Assembly: GCA_017531305.1 (NCBI GenBank)
Contig: JAFXLG010000025.1
Location: 1-64,000, forward strand
Source of the DNA: Alistipes sp.
GTDB lineage: Bacteria; Bacteroidota; Bacteroidia; Bacteroidales; Rikenellaceae
Reading direction: 5' to 3'
Length of the DNA: 64,000 nt
In this document: one piece after another, positions 34,542 through 44,100 of the stretch
How positions within the stretch are numbered: the stretch's first letter is position 1
Layout: the number at the start of each line of letters is the position of its first letter
Notes under the pieces: model-generated
Database searches by the model: none
Seen by the model: only the letters and a program-made list of their open reading frames with translations
What the model was told of the DNA's origin: nothing
Translations under genes and position numbers: made by a program

Positions 34542-35338
34542 CAGATGATTCCTCCTTCGTTATTGGTGTTAGCCTCGTCTTCATCGCTGAAGAGATTTGT
34601 GGCGAAGATTATTACGAGCATAATCAGCGACAGAGCCGCACCATAGTTCCACATTCCGTTATTGATATTCTCTTGGATCGTTGTTCCGAAGAGCTTGATG
34701 TTATTCATCGTGAGCAACTCGGCGATGGCGAATGTCGAGATAGTCGGCATAAATACCATCATCACACCACTCATCACACCCGGCATTGAAAGGGGGACCA
34801 TCACTTTGGTAAATACTTTCATAGGGCTGGCACCCAGATCCTGAGCTGCTTCTATATAGCTATGATCCATCTTCTGCATGGTGTTGTATATCGGGTAGAT
34901 CATAAATGGCAGGAAGTTATAGACCATACCGAATATGAGCGCACCCTCACCAAGCGGCAACGAGAGAAAATCAAACAAAGCAACAGTCGCCAATGTGCGC
35001 ACCAAAATGTTGATCCACATCGGCAGGATGAACAGTACTACCATCACCTTCGAACGGCAAAGTTCCGAATTACTCAAAATGTATGCTGCGGGATAGCCCA
35101 GCAGTATGCATAAGAGTGTAGTTATCAGAGCAATACCTATCGAATAAACAAACGTGTTGGCAGCTTCTGCATTGGTGATAAATTTCGTGAAGTTGCGAAG
35201 CGTCATATTGCCGTCTGCATCGTGAAATGCATAATAGACAATCAGTAGCATCGGCAAAACCACAAAGATCAGCAGGAATATCAGATATGGGATACTCCAA
35301 TTGTGTCTTCGCGAGAATGTCTTGATAAACCAATTCAT
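34541..35338 (-). CDS. potB: Polyamine ABC transporter permease PotB
   Basis: This 265-residue permease has six predicted helices and an EAA loop (EAAQDLGASPMKVFTKVMVP). The other segments match PotB, for example LGYPAAYILSNS and LPMWINILVRTLA. The start lies 21 bp after potA. It ends in TGA, overlapping the potC ATG by one base, which also shows that TGA works as a stop codon in this genome. Confidence 0.94.
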   Translation of the reverse strand: MNWFIKTFSRRHNWSIPYLIFLLIFVVLPMLLIVYYAFHDADGNMTLRNFTKFITNAEAANTFVYSIGIALITTLLCILLGYPAAYILSNSELCRSKVMVVLFILPMWINILVRTLATVALFDFLSLPLGEGALIFGMVYNFLPFMIYPIYNTMQKMDHSYIEAAQDLGASPMKVFTKVMVPLSMPGVMSGVMMVFMPTISTFAIAELLTMNNIKLFGTTIQENINNGMWNYGAALSLIMLVIIFATNLFSDEDEANTNNEGGII

Positions 35339-35359
35339 AATCCTTCTTGTGTTAAGTGG

Positions 35360-36742
35360 TTATGCCTTAGTGATCTTCAAATCCTCTGGCTGGATCTTGA
35401 TGCCGACAATATCTCTATCGTCCCATATGTCACAGGTGTTGACATATAGATTGTCGCCACTCTCGGTGCGGATTGTAAGGTGGTAATGATCGCCTTTGTA
35501 AAGGATAAATCTTACATCGCCTTCGACAACTCCGTCATCCTTGTTGTCCATCAACTCCACCTTTTCGAACGGAATCTCAACCTTGACCTTTTCGCCCGAC
35601 TCGATATCATCTCGCTCCGTACATACGAATGATGCTCCGAGGATCTCCACGTGGGTAGAGTCCACCATCACACCATCAAGCGTATTGCACAATCGCTCCT
35701 TTTTCATTACATGGATGTCCGAAGGTTTGATAATCATGCTTACCTCCTGACCCGCTTCGAAGGCGTTGTAATCCTGAATCATGATCTCGTATCCCTCGGT
35801 GGTATTTACCGTCATTTCATAATGCACGCCCTTGAAGATACAAGATTGTACCACACCATTGAACATTGCCGAATCGGTGCGAGCCATGATGTATATATCC
35901 TCGGGGCGGATCACTACATCGACAGGCGTATTCTCGCCAAAGCCCTTGTCCACACACTCGAACTCATGACCTAAGAACGAAACGGCCTTGTCTTTGATCA
36001 TCGTACCATTGAGGATGTTGCTCTCGCCGATGAAGTCTGCTACAAAGGCGTTTGCTGGCTCGTTGTATATGTCTATCGGAGTGCCGATCTGCTGCACTTT
36101 ACCCTCGCTCATTACTACGATTGTGTCCGAGAGAGTCAGAGCCTCTTCCTGATCGTGTGTGACATATACAAATGTGATTCCCAGATCCTTATGCATCTGC
36201 TTAAGCTCCATCTGCATATCTTTGCGCATCTTCAGATCGAGAGCTGCCAATGGCTCATCCAACAAAAGTACCTGCGGACGATTGATGATGGCGCGGGCGA
36301 TGGCTACACGCTGCTGCTGACCTCCCGAGAGAGAGTTTACGTCACGCCACTCATAGTCGGTCATGCCCACCATTTTCAGAGCGCGGCGTACGCGAGTGTC
36401 AATCTCATCTGCCTTAACCTTTTTGAGTTTCAGACCAAAGGCGATATTGTCATACACATTCAGGTGTGGGAATAGTGCGTAACGCTGGAACACCGTATTT
36501 ACGGGTCTGAGGTGTGGCGGGATGTCAGTCATCTGCTCTCCTGCGATACGGATCTCACCCTCGCTGGCGGTGCCGAAGCCTGCCAAAATTCTAAGCAAGG
36601 TGGTCTTGCCACAACCCGAAGGTCCGAGGATAGTCACAAACTCGCCCTTCTTTACAAACAAACTAACATCATCCAATACTACTTTATCGCCGAATCGCTT
36701 AGAGATATGACTCAGCTCGATGATGAAATTTGAATCTTTCAT
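35360..36742 (-). CDS. potA: Polyamine ABC transporter ATPase PotA, with duplicated TOBE region
   Basis: This 460-residue protein powers polyamine import. The Walker A is GPSGCGKTT, the signature is [14 protein letters not shown], the Walker B is [12 protein letters not shown] and the switch is THDQEEAL. The C-terminus is longer than in usual PotA (about 380 residues). A first TOBE-like domain ([19 protein letters not shown] to [10 protein letters not shown]) is followed by a second ([10 protein letters not shown] to [10 protein letters not shown]). TOBE domains take part in regulation or substrate sensing in related transporters. The gene follows the outer-membrane barrel by 30 bp. Confidence 0.95.
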   Translation of the reverse strand: MKDSNFIIELSHISKRFGDKVVLDDVSLFVKKGEFVTILGPSGCGKTTLLRILAGFGTASEGEIRIAGEQMTDIPPHLRPVNTVFQRYALFPHLNVYDNIAFGLKLKKVKADEIDTRVRRALKMVGMTDYEWRDVNSLSGGQQQRVAIARAIINRPQVLLLDEPLAALDLKMRKDMQMELKQMHKDLGITFVYVTHDQEEALTLSDTIVVMSEGKVQQIGTPIDIYNEPANAFVADFIGESNILNGTMIKDKAVSFLGHEFECVDKGFGENTPVDVVIRPEDIYIMARTDSAMFNGVVQSCIFKGVHYEMTVNTTEGYEIMIQDYNAFEAGQEVSMIIKPSDIHVMKKERLCNTLDGVMVDSTHVEILGASFVCTERDDIESGEKVKVEIPFEKVELMDNKDDGVVEGDVRFILYKGDHYHLTIRTESGDNLYVNTCDIWDDRDIVGIKIQPEDLKITKA

Positions 36743-36772
36743 TTCTCTACACTAAATTTAAATCGTTTATAA

Positions 36773-37942
36773 CTATCTTGTTGCCTTTCGGGCTATATAT
36801 CTGAATGCATTTACCAAGTCGAACTTCCATGTCAAGCCTACGTTCAGCACATGACGTTTGGTGTAGTTGTTCGATGCCCATATCGCATGCAAGCGGATGC
36901 TTTTGTTCTCCTTGAGTGGGAAATACTCCAACCCAGCTCCGTAGAAGAGATAATCTTTGTCGGAAGTGATGAATGCTGGCATTACAGCCTCGTTCTCCTC
37001 GTTTGCCAAGAGCTTATCCTCTTTAGAGAGATATTCTCCCCAAAAATCATAGCGTAAATCATCTGTTGTGCGCTCCCAGCCGAATTTACCGAATAGACGT
37101 ACACTCTCACCGAAGTTATAAGATGGAGCAATGTTGAGTGTCATGTCGGTGTCCAAGGCATCCTTCCAATCATCGGCTCTGGTGATCCAGTCGATGTTGA
37201 GCGAGAAGTCGCCGAAATAGAACATATTACCCAAAGCTACGCACTTTACAAATTCGCCACGCTCATACTCGAAGAAATTTATAGACCAAAGTGCCTCGTA
37301 ATGCTCCCACGAACGCGTAAAAGCCAAATTGTATGCGTACATATTATCCCATTTGGGAGAGTATGAAAAAGGAGAGTTGGTTACCTGAAAAGATATTGAA
37401 CGATCATCCTCCTTGCCGTTCCATGTAGCGGAAATACCCCACTGATAACAGCTGAAGCTGTTGTAGAACATGGAGTTCATATCGAAATAAGAGTCAATAT
37501 CGTAGGCGTCATACTCGAAACTGCCCACCTTTACGACATCTTTTCCTGCCGTAAAGCTGAATTGTCCCACATCGTAGGAGAGTGTGAGCCAGTCGGTATA
37601 ATCAAACACGGAATCATCTTCGCCCGAAGAGGAGAAGAGTCGTTGACTAAGCGAGTAGGAGAAATTTTTGCTTATACTGCCATCTATATTCAGGTAAAAT
37701 CCGTCACCGCCAAAACCTGCGGCTTTACCCGAAAAAGTATGTTCGTAGCCAAATCTCGAATCAAGTGAGATGCTGGGAATAAGATCCACATCATCATCGG
37801 TTGTTACAGTATCGGTAGAGCTCGAAGCAACCACCTCTGTTACAGCGGTCTGCGATGGCACATTACTCAAAACTTCCTGTGCACAAGCTGCAGACCCAGC
37901 CATGAATACCATAGCCCCCAAAATGGTAAAGAGTCTCTTCAT
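36773..37942 (-). CDS. Outer-membrane beta-barrel (porin-like), first gene of the pot operon
   Basis: I take ATG 37942 (MKRLFTILG), which gives 389 residues. The frame extends five codons upstream from TTG. After a signal peptide (ending near AACAQ) and a Thr/Ser/Val-rich linker, the protein has many alternating aromatic strands (RFGYEHTFSGK, YDVGQFSFTAGKDVVKVGSF, LRYDFWGEYLSKED, HVLNVGLTWKFDL) as in phosphate-selective or DcaP-like porins. The last ~12 residues after FDLVNAF are basic rather than an aromatic end. It directly precedes potABCD, so an outer-membrane entry for polyamines is a reasonable inference. Confidence 0.72.
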   Translation of the reverse strand: MKRLFTILGAMVFMAGSAACAQEVLSNVPSQTAVTEVVASSSTDTVTTDDDVDLIPSISLDSRFGYEHTFSGKAAGFGGDGFYLNIDGSISKNFSYSLSQRLFSSSGEDDSVFDYTDWLTLSYDVGQFSFTAGKDVVKVGSFEYDAYDIDSYFDMNSMFYNSFSCYQWGISATWNGKEDDRSISFQVTNSPFSYSPKWDNMYAYNLAFTRSWEHYEALWSINFFEYERGEFVKCVALGNMFYFGDFSLNIDWITRADDWKDALDTDMTLNIAPSYNFGESVRLFGKFGWERTTDDLRYDFWGEYLSKEDKLLANEENEAVMPAFITSDKDYLFYGAGLEYFPLKENKSIRLHAIWASNNYTKRHVLNVGLTWKFDLVNAFRYIARKATR

Positions 37943-38055
37943 TAAGCAGTTAAGCAATTAAATTACATAAGAGTATGTTTTTTGTTGTTAAAATAAATAA
38001 ATTGGCGGTCACAAGATCCGTTTTAACTTACCTTACAACCGCGTTTTTGATTAAA

Positions 38056-38198
38056 CAAAAGTATAAAAAAAAAATTATATGCAACATCTTTAGTCCATAT
38101 TTTTTATTTTTCTTTGATAAATTGCCATTTTCTTGTTTTATGAGTTCTATTTATGGTTGTGTAATTCTTGTTTGTTCATCGGGAATTTACTATATTTG
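38056..38198. promoter_or_regulatory. Divergent promoter region, barrel-pot operon and cytochrome operon
   Basis: The minus-strand TACTTTTG (38056-38063) lies 113 bp upstream of the barrel gene. The plus-strand TATATTTG (38191-38198, followed by CA) lies 54 bp before the propeller-cytochrome gene. Between them is A/T-rich sequence with an A9 run at about 38066-38075. No operator-like repeat was recognised in this gap of about 310 bp. Confidence 0.5.
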
Positions 38199-38252
38199 CA
38201 TAATGTGTATGCATAATTGAGATGCGCATTTTAAAACAACCTTGAACTTAGT

Positions 38253-40031
38253 ATGATTAGATACCTATTTGGATTTTTACCTTTGGCGATTTTTGCTATT
38301 GGATTGCTCTCCTCTTCTTTAGATAGTGAGGGTAGCCTGCCCCACTATACCTCAGATGTGGCTGTGACCGAGGATGGTCATCTGCTTTTGGCTAACGGTG
38401 GAATTAATGATGTTCGGTTGGTTGATAGTCGTGGCATTGTTCAATGTGGCTGGAAGGCGGATGCTCCTGTGACGGGTGTTACAGTACATGGCGATAAGGC
38501 TTATTTCACAGCGTCTTATGATAAAGGCTATCTCTATGGTGTGGATATAGCGGGTGATAAAAGTTCGTTTGTCTTCAAGGCAGAGGCGAGTATGGGGGCT
38601 TGTTCGCCTGTGGTGAGTCTGGATGGATCGAAGGTCTATGTCTGCAACCGTTACAAATCTACCCTATCTGAACACGATGCACAGACAGGAGCTATGCTTC
38701 GAGAGGTGAAGCTTCTGCGCGAGCCTTGCGATGCGGTTTTGTCGAAGGATGGCAAATATCTATATATCTGTAATTTCCTGCCTCAACAACGTGCCGATCT
38801 GGATTATGTGGCGGCAGATGTGTCGGTTGTGGATTGTGATAAAATGCAGAGAATTAAGGATATAAAGCTAAGTAACGGAAGTAATGCTTTACGTGGCTTG
38901 GCTCTCTCTGTAGATGGACATTATCTCTTTGTATCCCATAATCTGGGACGTTTCCAAGTACCTACTTCTCAGTTGCAACAGGGTTGGATGAATACCAATG
39001 CTGTTAGTGTGATTGATACTCAGAGCCAGCAATTAATAGGCTCGATATCGCTTGATGAGCCCGATCGTGGCGCAGGTGGCATTTGGGATGTGGAGTGCAG
39101 CGGAGAATATCTTGTAGTATCACATTCGGGAACTCATGAAGTGAGTGTGGTGGATTACAAAGCTATGATTGAAAAATTACTCTCCTATGGAGATTATTCT
39201 AAGCTCGATTATGACCTCTATTTTATGCGCAATATACGTAAACGTGTGGCTTTGTATGGTAATGGACCAAGGAAAATGGCTCTCAAAGGGGATAAATTAT
39301 ATGTGCCGACATATTTTTCGGATACTTTGAATATCGTTAGCCTGTCGGATCAGAGTGTGGAGTATATGGCTTGCAATCCGCAGCGAGTGTCAAGTGCGAT
39401 AGATAAGGGCGAGCGAGCTTTCAACGATGCGGCGTTGTGTTATCAGAATTGGCAGTCATGTAATGGATGCCACCCCGGTAATGGTCGAACCGATGGTATG
39501 AATTGGGATCTGATGAATGACGGCATTGGAAATCCTAAGAATTGCAAAAGTATGCTCCTGAGTTTCGATACTCCTCGTTGTATGATTTCTGGTATCAGAG
39601 AGCATGCAGGATTGGCTGTTCGCGCAGGATATAAATTCATCCAGTTCTGCGATGTCGAGGAGTCGGTGGCAGAGTGTGTGGATCAATATATCAAATCGCT
39701 TAAACCTCTGCCAAGTCCATATCTTGTTGATGGAAAACTCTCCGAGAAGGCATTGCAGGGGCGCAAGGTCTATGAGAAACACGGTTGTGCCGATTGCCAT
39801 TCGGGTGTGCATTATACCGATATGCAGATGCATCGTATCGGCGAAGATGTTGAGTTTGATGAGGGTTGGGATACCCCTACTCTTATAGAAGTTTGGCGTA
39901 CGGCTCCATATCTTTTCGATGGTCGTGCAGCTACCATGGAGGAGGTATTTACCGTTCACAAGCATGGAATAAAAGGAAAAATCTCGGTTAAAGATGCTGA
40001 GGCATTAGCAGAGTATGTAAATTCGCTTTAA
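38253..40031 (+). CDS. Secreted beta-propeller di-haem c-type cytochrome
   Basis: This 592-residue protein has an N-terminal hydrophobic signal or anchor (residues 5-22). Residues 30-390 are YVTN/NHL-like propeller blades (TSDVAVTEDGHLLLAN, SVVDCDKMQRI, SVDGHYLFVSHNLG, AVSVIDTQSQQLIGSI). The C-terminal third holds two CxxCH haem motifs, CNGCH at residue 403 and CADCH at 512, in a cytochrome c peroxidase/MauG-like arrangement that ends with RTAPYLFDGRAATMEEVF, a segment common to that family. It is probably a periplasmic redox enzyme or electron carrier. It is the first gene of an unusual operon with a chorismatase-like protein and a hydrazine-synthase-alpha-like protein. The reaction is unknown. 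Confidence 0.83.
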   Translation: MIRYLFGFLPLAIFAIGLLSSSLDSEGSLPHYTSDVAVTEDGHLLLANGGINDVRLVDSRGIVQCGWKADAPVTGVTVHGDKAYFTASYDKGYLYGVDIAGDKSSFVFKAEASMGACSPVVSLDGSKVYVCNRYKSTLSEHDAQTGAMLREVKLLREPCDAVLSKDGKYLYICNFLPQQRADLDYVAADVSVVDCDKMQRIKDIKLSNGSNALRGLALSVDGHYLFVSHNLGRFQVPTSQLQQGWMNTNAVSVIDTQSQQLIGSISLDEPDRGAGGIWDVECSGEYLVVSHSGTHEVSVVDYKAMIEKLLSYGDYSKLDYDLYFMRNIRKRVALYGNGPRKMALKGDKLYVPTYFSDTLNIVSLSDQSVEYMACNPQRVSSAIDKGERAFNDAALCYQNWQSCNGCHPGNGRTDGMNWDLMNDGIGNPKNCKSMLLSFDTPRCMISGIREHAGLAVRAGYKFIQFCDVEESVAECVDQYIKSLKPLPSPYLVDGKLSEKALQGRKVYEKHGCADCHSGVHYTDMQMHRIGEDVEFDEGWDTPTLIEVWRTAPYLFDGRAATMEEVFTVHKHGIKGKISVKDAEALAEYVNSL

Positions 40032-40049
40032 AAGATTATATAGAGATAG

Positions 40050-41144
40050 ATGATAGATAAACACTATAAGATACACCGAGCTACGACAGGAGATTTTCAC
40101 TCCTCGGCGGAAAATATTTTGCAGAGTATAAGTTCTGTGGGGTTGCATCCGCTGAGAATTCTGTTTTTTGCAGATATAAATTCCAATGAGGAGTATATCG
40201 AGAAGAAAGTTCAGCTTAGGGAGCAGTGTGAGGCTCATTTTGGCGTGAAGATGCCTCTTATGGCTTTGGTGGCACAAGCTCCACTGCGTTGCACTTTGGC
40301 GGCTGAGGTGACATATATAGATAATAGTTGCGTGGGGCAGATTGTTCACAATGGCGATTATGTGACTTTGGACGATGAGATTATCTCGGCAGGCGTGGCT
40401 TCCGATATAAGTCAGAGTATCGACCGTCAGGCGGATGAAATTTTTAAGCGCGTGGAGGAGATTTTGCGCCAAGAGAATTGTCAGACGGAGGATATTACCC
40501 GTCAATGGAATTATATCGAGCAGATAACCTTTATGTCTGAGTCAGGGCAACATTATCAGCTCTTTAACAATTCTCGTTCCCGATTCTACTCCAAAGCCGA
40601 GTGGACGAACGGCTACCCTGCTGCTACTGGCATCGGCACTTCGGCTGGAGGTGTGATTGTAGTGTTCGATGCGGTAAGAGATAGTGCCAAGTGTAGTCTT
40701 GCAGTAGATAATCCATTGCAGATCTCGGCTCATGCTTACTCGCAGCAGGTGCTGATAAATCGTGGAACTGAGCATAAATCTACCCCAAAATTCGAGAGAG
40801 CAAGATATATATCGACTCCTATCCCTTCGGTCTATGTTTCGGGAACGGCCGCCATACGAGGCGAGGAGAGTTGTCTGAAGGATGCCGTTGGTCAGGCGGC
40901 TTTGACCATGGAGAATATTGATTGTCTAGTAAGTGCCAAAAACCTTCAAGCCAGTGGCGTAAAGCAGAGCGTGGATATGCAATATGGTGCTATGCGTGCA
41001 TACCTAAAGCATGGTTCTGACACCCAAAAGGTGAGTGCTTGGATCAGCGAGAACTATCCGCAGGTGGATATGCTCTATCTTTTGGCAGATATATGCCGCG
41101 AGGAGCTTTTGATCGAGATCGAGGGTGTTGTTGTGGCACGATAA
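40050..41144 (+). CDS. FkbO/Hyg5-type chorismatase-like protein (RidA fold)
   Basis: This 364-residue cytoplasmic protein has no signal peptide. Two RidA-like halves are visible. The C-terminal half shows the conserved series RQWNYIEQI, YPAATGIGTSAGG, NPLQISAHAYSQQ, KFERARYI, VYVSGTAAIRGEES and TMENIDCLVS, which I recognise from the FkbO/Hyg5/XanB2 chorismatase family. Those enzymes hydrolyse or rearrange chorismate to dihydroxy-cyclohexadiene carboxylate or 3-/4-hydroxybenzoate plus pyruvate. Which product, and whether the active-site residues are intact, needs an alignment. It lies 18 bp after the propeller cytochrome and 27 bp before the hydrazine-synthase-like gene, so it is surely in their operon. 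Confidence 0.72.
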   Translation: MIDKHYKIHRATTGDFHSSAENILQSISSVGLHPLRILFFADINSNEEYIEKKVQLREQCEAHFGVKMPLMALVAQAPLRCTLAAEVTYIDNSCVGQIVHNGDYVTLDDEIISAGVASDISQSIDRQADEIFKRVEEILRQENCQTEDITRQWNYIEQITFMSESGQHYQLFNNSRSRFYSKAEWTNGYPAATGIGTSAGGVIVVFDAVRDSAKCSLAVDNPLQISAHAYSQQVLINRGTEHKSTPKFERARYISTPIPSVYVSGTAAIRGEESCLKDAVGQAALTMENIDCLVSAKNLQASGVKQSVDMQYGAMRAYLKHGSDTQKVSAWISENYPQVDMLYLLADICREELLIEIEGVVVAR

Positions 41145-41171
41145 GAGAGAATAAACCTTAAAACAGATACT

Positions 41172-44100
41172 ATGAAGTCTAAACGTGGAATTTTGTTGAG
41201 CCTTATTTTGGCTGTTTTCGGCGTCTCAGTACTTTGGGCGCAGCCTACGGCAGAACAAGCCGCAAAGATTCGTCACCAAGCCGAGATGCAATACTTCAGT
41301 ATTGAATCGGTGAGGAGTGCGTATGAGGATTTTTGCCGTAATAAGAATTACGATGCCAAACTCTATGGCGAGAAACTCTCGGAGTTGGAGAAGTTGTGCC
41401 AAGCAGGCGCAGATGAGTCGAAGATCGTTATGCTCAAGCGTGAGATCCTGCTCTCTAACCCATTGCTCGATAATGCCAAGGTGATTGTCGGCAGATATCG
41501 TATAGGAGCTAATGCGCGTCAGGTGTGGGCTCCTTCGCTCGGTACTCAGAATAACAACTGGTCGAATCAATCTTCATCTTCACGCAGCGGTTTCGATGCC
41601 GAAATTGCCGAGCTTTCTAATCTGCGTGGCGAGGTTAAGAGCCGTACCATCTATAAACCTACGAATGGCTCTTCGGTTACAGATCTGTTGTTGAATTGGG
41701 ATGGCGAGCGTATCCTCTTTACTGCGGCGGATGATAATCGCCGTTGGGGTGTGTATGAGGTAAATCGTAATGGCGAGAATCTGCATAAGGTCATCAAGTG
41801 CGATGAGCCCGATCTGGAGTTCTTCGATGCAGCATATATGCCAAGTGGAAGAATTATAGCCATGAGTAACATCGGTTATCAGGGCGTGCCATGTGTCAGC
41901 GGTGAGGATCAGGTGGGAAATATGATTGCCTATGAGCCTAAGACTGGCGAAATAAGACGTATGACTTTCGATCAGGACGCCAATTGGCATCCAAGAGTGA
42001 TGAATAACGGACGTCTGATGTATGTGCATTGGGAATATACCGACTTGACACACTACTACTCTCGTTTTGTGATGCATGCCAACCCCGATGGTACCGAGAC
42101 CAAAGCCCTCTATGGTAGTGGCGGATGGTTTCCAAATAGTATCTTCGATGTGCAGCCATTGCCCAATGGTACCAATACTTTTGTGGGAATCATATCGGGG
42201 CATCATGGTATAGCACGTTCGGGTCGCCTGATTCTGTTCGATCCTTCAAAGGGTAGAAAGGAGACCAAAGGTATGATTCAGGAGATGCCTTTCAGTAAGC
42301 GTGAGATTGTGCCTATCATTAAGGATGAGTTGGTCAATGGAGTGTGGCCTCAGTTTATCAAGCCATATCCCGTAAACGATAAATACTTCCTCGTTTCGGC
42401 AAAACTTACCCCAGAATCTTTGTGGGGAATATATCTTGTGGATGTATATGATAATATGACTCTCGTGGCGGAGTTCGAAGGTGAGGGCTTGATCAACCCT
42501 ATCATCGTAAATAAACGTCCTGTGCCACCCGTTATTCCAGATCGTATCAAACCTCAGGATAAGGAGGCTACAGTATTTATTCAGGATATATACGAGGGTG
42601 AGGGCTTGCCTGGTGTGCCTAAGGGTACGGTAAAGAAACTCCGAGTCTTTGCTTATGAATACACCTACGTTAAATCATCTTCGGATCATGTTGCGCAAGG
42701 AATCCAGAGTGGTTGGGATATCAAGCGTAACTTAGGCGAAGTGGATGTCGAGGCGGATGGTTCGGCTCTCTTTAAGATCCCTGCCAATACTCCTGTTTCG
42801 TTCCAGCCGCTGGATGAAGAGGGACGTGCTATTCAATGGATGCGCAGTTGGGTTACGGGAATGCCCGGTGAGGTGCTTTCGTGCGTGGGTTGCCATGAGG
42901 ATCAGAACTCAATGCCTATGCCTAAGCGCGTGATGGCATCGACAAAGTCTCCTGCCAAGTTGCAGACTCCAGAAGGTGGCGTGCGTCCATTTACATTCGA
43001 GTTGGAGGTGCAGCCTATCTTGGATCGTAATTGCGTGTCGTGTCATGGCGAGAATGGAGCCAAGCCCGACTTTACGGGAGGTAAGCGTGTGGTGGATGCT
43101 CCTTCGCGCAGTGCCCATTCGGGTCGTTTGGATCTGTTGCAGAGCTATCTGAATCTGCATCCTTATGTCAACCGTCAAGGTCCTGAGGCTGATATCTATG
43201 TGATGAAGCCATACGAGTATCACGCTTCGACAAGTGAGTTGGTGCGTATGCTTAAGGCTGGACATAAGGGTGTGCAGCTTACCGATGAGGAGTGGCGCAC
43301 ACTATATACATGGATCGACTTCAATGCTCCATGCCATAGCCAATTTGTGTATAATAAGGTGGATTACTGCCCTACCGATCAGTATTCGCGCCGCATAGAA
43401 CTCACAAACAAATATGCCAACGGTGCGGGTGTCGAGTGGAAGAAGGAGATTGCCGCTTATGCCGAGTATCTAAAAAGTAAGGAGGTAACGCCTGCTCAGC
43501 GATCGACAGCCGAGGCTCCGAAATATAAGGATGCCAAGAGTGGTAAATTCCCATTCTCGGAGGAGCAGGCTAAGCAGATGGTCGAGCGATATGGCGAGCA
43601 GAAACGCGTGGTGAAGTTGGCGGATGGCGTGGAGATGACATTTGTGAGAATCCCTGCTGGTACGTTCATTATGGGTAATAATCATCGAGGCAGAGGTAAT
43701 GCTCCAGAGTCGGTGGTGAAGATCTCGAAGCCTTTCTGGATGTCGGCAACCGAGGTTACCAATGCTCAGTATGCTACATTCGATCCTAAGCATGACAGTC
43801 GTTATACGGCTCAATTCTGGAAGGATCATGTGGGTCCTGGTTATGCGGCAAATCGACCTGAGCAGCCTGTGACTCGTATCACTTGGAACGAGGCCATGGC
43901 ATTCTGTCAGGCGTTGAGTGAGCGTTGTTCGGTAAATATGACCTTGCCTACGGAGGCTCAATGGGAGTGGGCTTGTAGAGCAGGAAGCGATACTGACTTC
44001 TGGTTTGGAGATATCAATTCAGACTTCTCGAAGAACGAAAATCTGGCAGATCAGATGCTGCGAAAGATGGCTGTGTCGGGTGTTGATCCGCAGCCTGTGT

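Noticed and set aside
37975..38220. Possible 81-codon gene in the divergent region before the cytochrome operon
   Set aside because: It is Phe/Ile/Tyr-rich, lies in AT-rich promoter DNA, overlaps both -7 elements and has no recognisable domain.
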